Source of the DNA: Deltaproteobacteria bacterium
GTDB taxonomy: Bacteria; Myxococcota_A; UBA9160; SZUA-336
DNA length: 19,387 nt
Reading direction: 5' to 3'
NCBI GenBank assembly: GCA_030624945.1
Contig: JAUXJB010000004.1
Coordinates: forward strand, 1-19,387
Position numbers and translations under genes: made by a program. Below the pieces are notes generated by a model, which worked only from the letters and a program-made list of their open reading frames with translations, did not search any database and was not told where the DNA came from. Of the stretch, positions 18,507 to 19,387 are shown piece after piece (position 1 is the stretch's first letter; each line of letters starts with the position of its first letter).

Positions 18507-19387
18507 CTCGCCTCTACGACCTCACAGAGGACGTCGAGCGCCCCGTCGAGCTCGCTCTCGGGAATGTTCAGCGCCGGAAAGATTCGGATCACACGGTCTG
18601 CCGTCAGGTTCATGAGCACACCGCCGTCGCGCGCACGCGCGTGAGCAGCCGCGGCGCGCTCCGGGTCGCGCAATACCAGGCCGATCAGCAAGCCGAGCCC
18701 GCGCACTTCCTCGATCGTCTCGGGATTCCGCTTCGCGAACTCTGCGAGGCGGTCCATCGCCCGCTTCCCGAGACGCTCCGCCCGCTCGATCAGGCCTTCC
18801 TCCTCGATCACGCGCATCACCGTGGCAGCACCGCGTGCGCAGAGCGGGTTGCCGGCGTAGGTGCCCCCGTGATCGCCGGGCACGATCGAATCCATGATCT
18901 CGTCGGTCGCCATGAATGCGGCGATCGGAAGTCCGCCGCCCAGGCCCTTGCCCAGCGTCAGGATGTCCGGCACCACGCCGCTGTGCTCGAGCGCCAGCCA
19001 GCGACCGGTGCGGCCCATACATGTCTGTACCTCGTCGAGGATCAGCAGGGCCCCTCTTCGGTGACAGGCCTCGGCAAGTCCCCGGAGGTAGCCGGCCGGG
19101 GGAACGACGACCCCACCCTCGCCCTGCACCGGCTCCACGATCATCGCCGCCACATCGTCGCTGATCGCCTGCTCGGCCGCGGCCAGATCTCCGTAGGGCA
19201 CGAAGCTCGCCTCGTGGATGATCTCGCTCCACGGCTCCCGGTACTTGGCCTGTCCGAGGCAGCCCATGACGCCGAGCGTCCTGCCGTGGAAGCTGTTCAC
19301 GGTTGCGACGAAGCGCGCGCGCCCCGTCTTGCGGTGCGCGAGCTTCAGCGCACCCTCGTTGGCCTCGGCCCCGCTGGAGATGAAGAA
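18503..19387 (-). CDS. argD: Class III aminotransferase, probably acetylornithine aminotransferase, 5'-truncated
   Basis: PLP-dependent aminotransferase, probably converting N-acetylornithine and 2-oxoglutarate in arginine synthesis. The frame is open to the right edge, so the N-terminus is missing; the first visible residues are FFISSGAEANEGALKLAHRK. Motifs: SFHGRTLGVMG, VEPVQGEGGV, ALLILDEVQTCMGRTG (cofactor Asp), TLGKGLGGGLPIAAF (PLP lysine) and HGGTYAGNPLCARGAA. These fit ArgD best; the related ornithine, 4-aminobutyrate or LysW-type enzymes remain possible. The stop TAG overlaps, through CTAG, the stop of the convergent hypothetical gene. Confidence 0.82.
   Translation of the reverse strand, partial: FFISSGAEANEGALKLAHRKTGRARFVATVNSFHGRTLGVMGCLGQAKYREPWSEIIHEASFVPYGDLAAAEQAISDDVAAMIVEPVQGEGGVVVPPAGYLRGLAEACHRRGALLILDEVQTCMGRTGRWLALEHSGVVPDILTLGKGLGGGLPIAAFMATDEIMDSIVPGDHGGTYAGNPLCARGAATVMRVIEEEGLIERAERLGKRAMDRLAEFAKRNPETIEEVRGLGLLIGLVLRDPERAAAAHARARDGGVLMNLTADRVIRIFPALNIPESELDGALDVLCEVVEAS

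Overview
The window is high-GC bacterial chromosome, densely packed, with about 15 complete and 2 edge-truncated genes. No phage, insertion sequence, CRISPR array, rRNA or tRNA is visible. The layout points to a Gram-negative of the old Deltaproteobacteria (Myxococcota, Desulfobacterota or a related lineage). This rests on three things: atpB-atpE separated from the rest of the ATP synthase genes, periplasmic SurA-type chaperones and a PpiC lipoprotein, and surA next to pdxA. The placement is an inference; no marker was searched.

Left part (+ strand, 1-1737): the 3' end of atpB (F0 subunit a), then atpE (subunit c, whose ion site resembles Na+-type rings), a long imperfect hairpin, and tmk. 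Next comes a six-gene block on the - strand, read right to left: mfd, a PpiC-type lipoprotein gene, surA, pdxA, uvrA and a CPBP-like membrane protein (11822 down to 1779). Four of its five junctions are 4-base ATGA or GTGA overlaps and the fifth is a 4-base gap, so it reads as one transcript. It puts both transcription-coupled-repair factors, Mfd and UvrA, in one unit with two outer-membrane-protein folding factors and a vitamin B6 enzyme.

Centre (+ strand, 12012-13301): a stand-alone ribosomal protein L3 gene, divergent from mfd, with a perfect TATAAT box and none of its usual S10-operon neighbours. It is followed in the same frame by a 23S rRNA 2'-O-methyltransferase (RlmE). RlmE's full catalytic tetrad is present, but the gene has no ATG, GTG or TTG upstream of the catalytic lysine. 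The only near-cognate candidate is an ACG nine bases after the L3 stop. This is the most unusual point in the window.

Right part: on the - strand, a YbjQ-like gene, a 254-base hairpin-rich palindromic element, a previously easily missed 41-codon very basic protein, purM and tgt, the last three joined by a 1-base gap and a GTGA overlap. On the + strand, a tightly coupled trio: a TPR lipoprotein, a SAM methyltransferase and a protein I do not recognise. An argD-type aminotransferase on the - strand runs off the right edge.

Most genes are housekeeping: energy, nucleotides, DNA repair, envelope protein folding and translation. The novelty lies in arrangement and small features: the L3-RlmE junction, the basic micro-protein, the palindromic element, the degenerate CPBP protein and the unknown trio.
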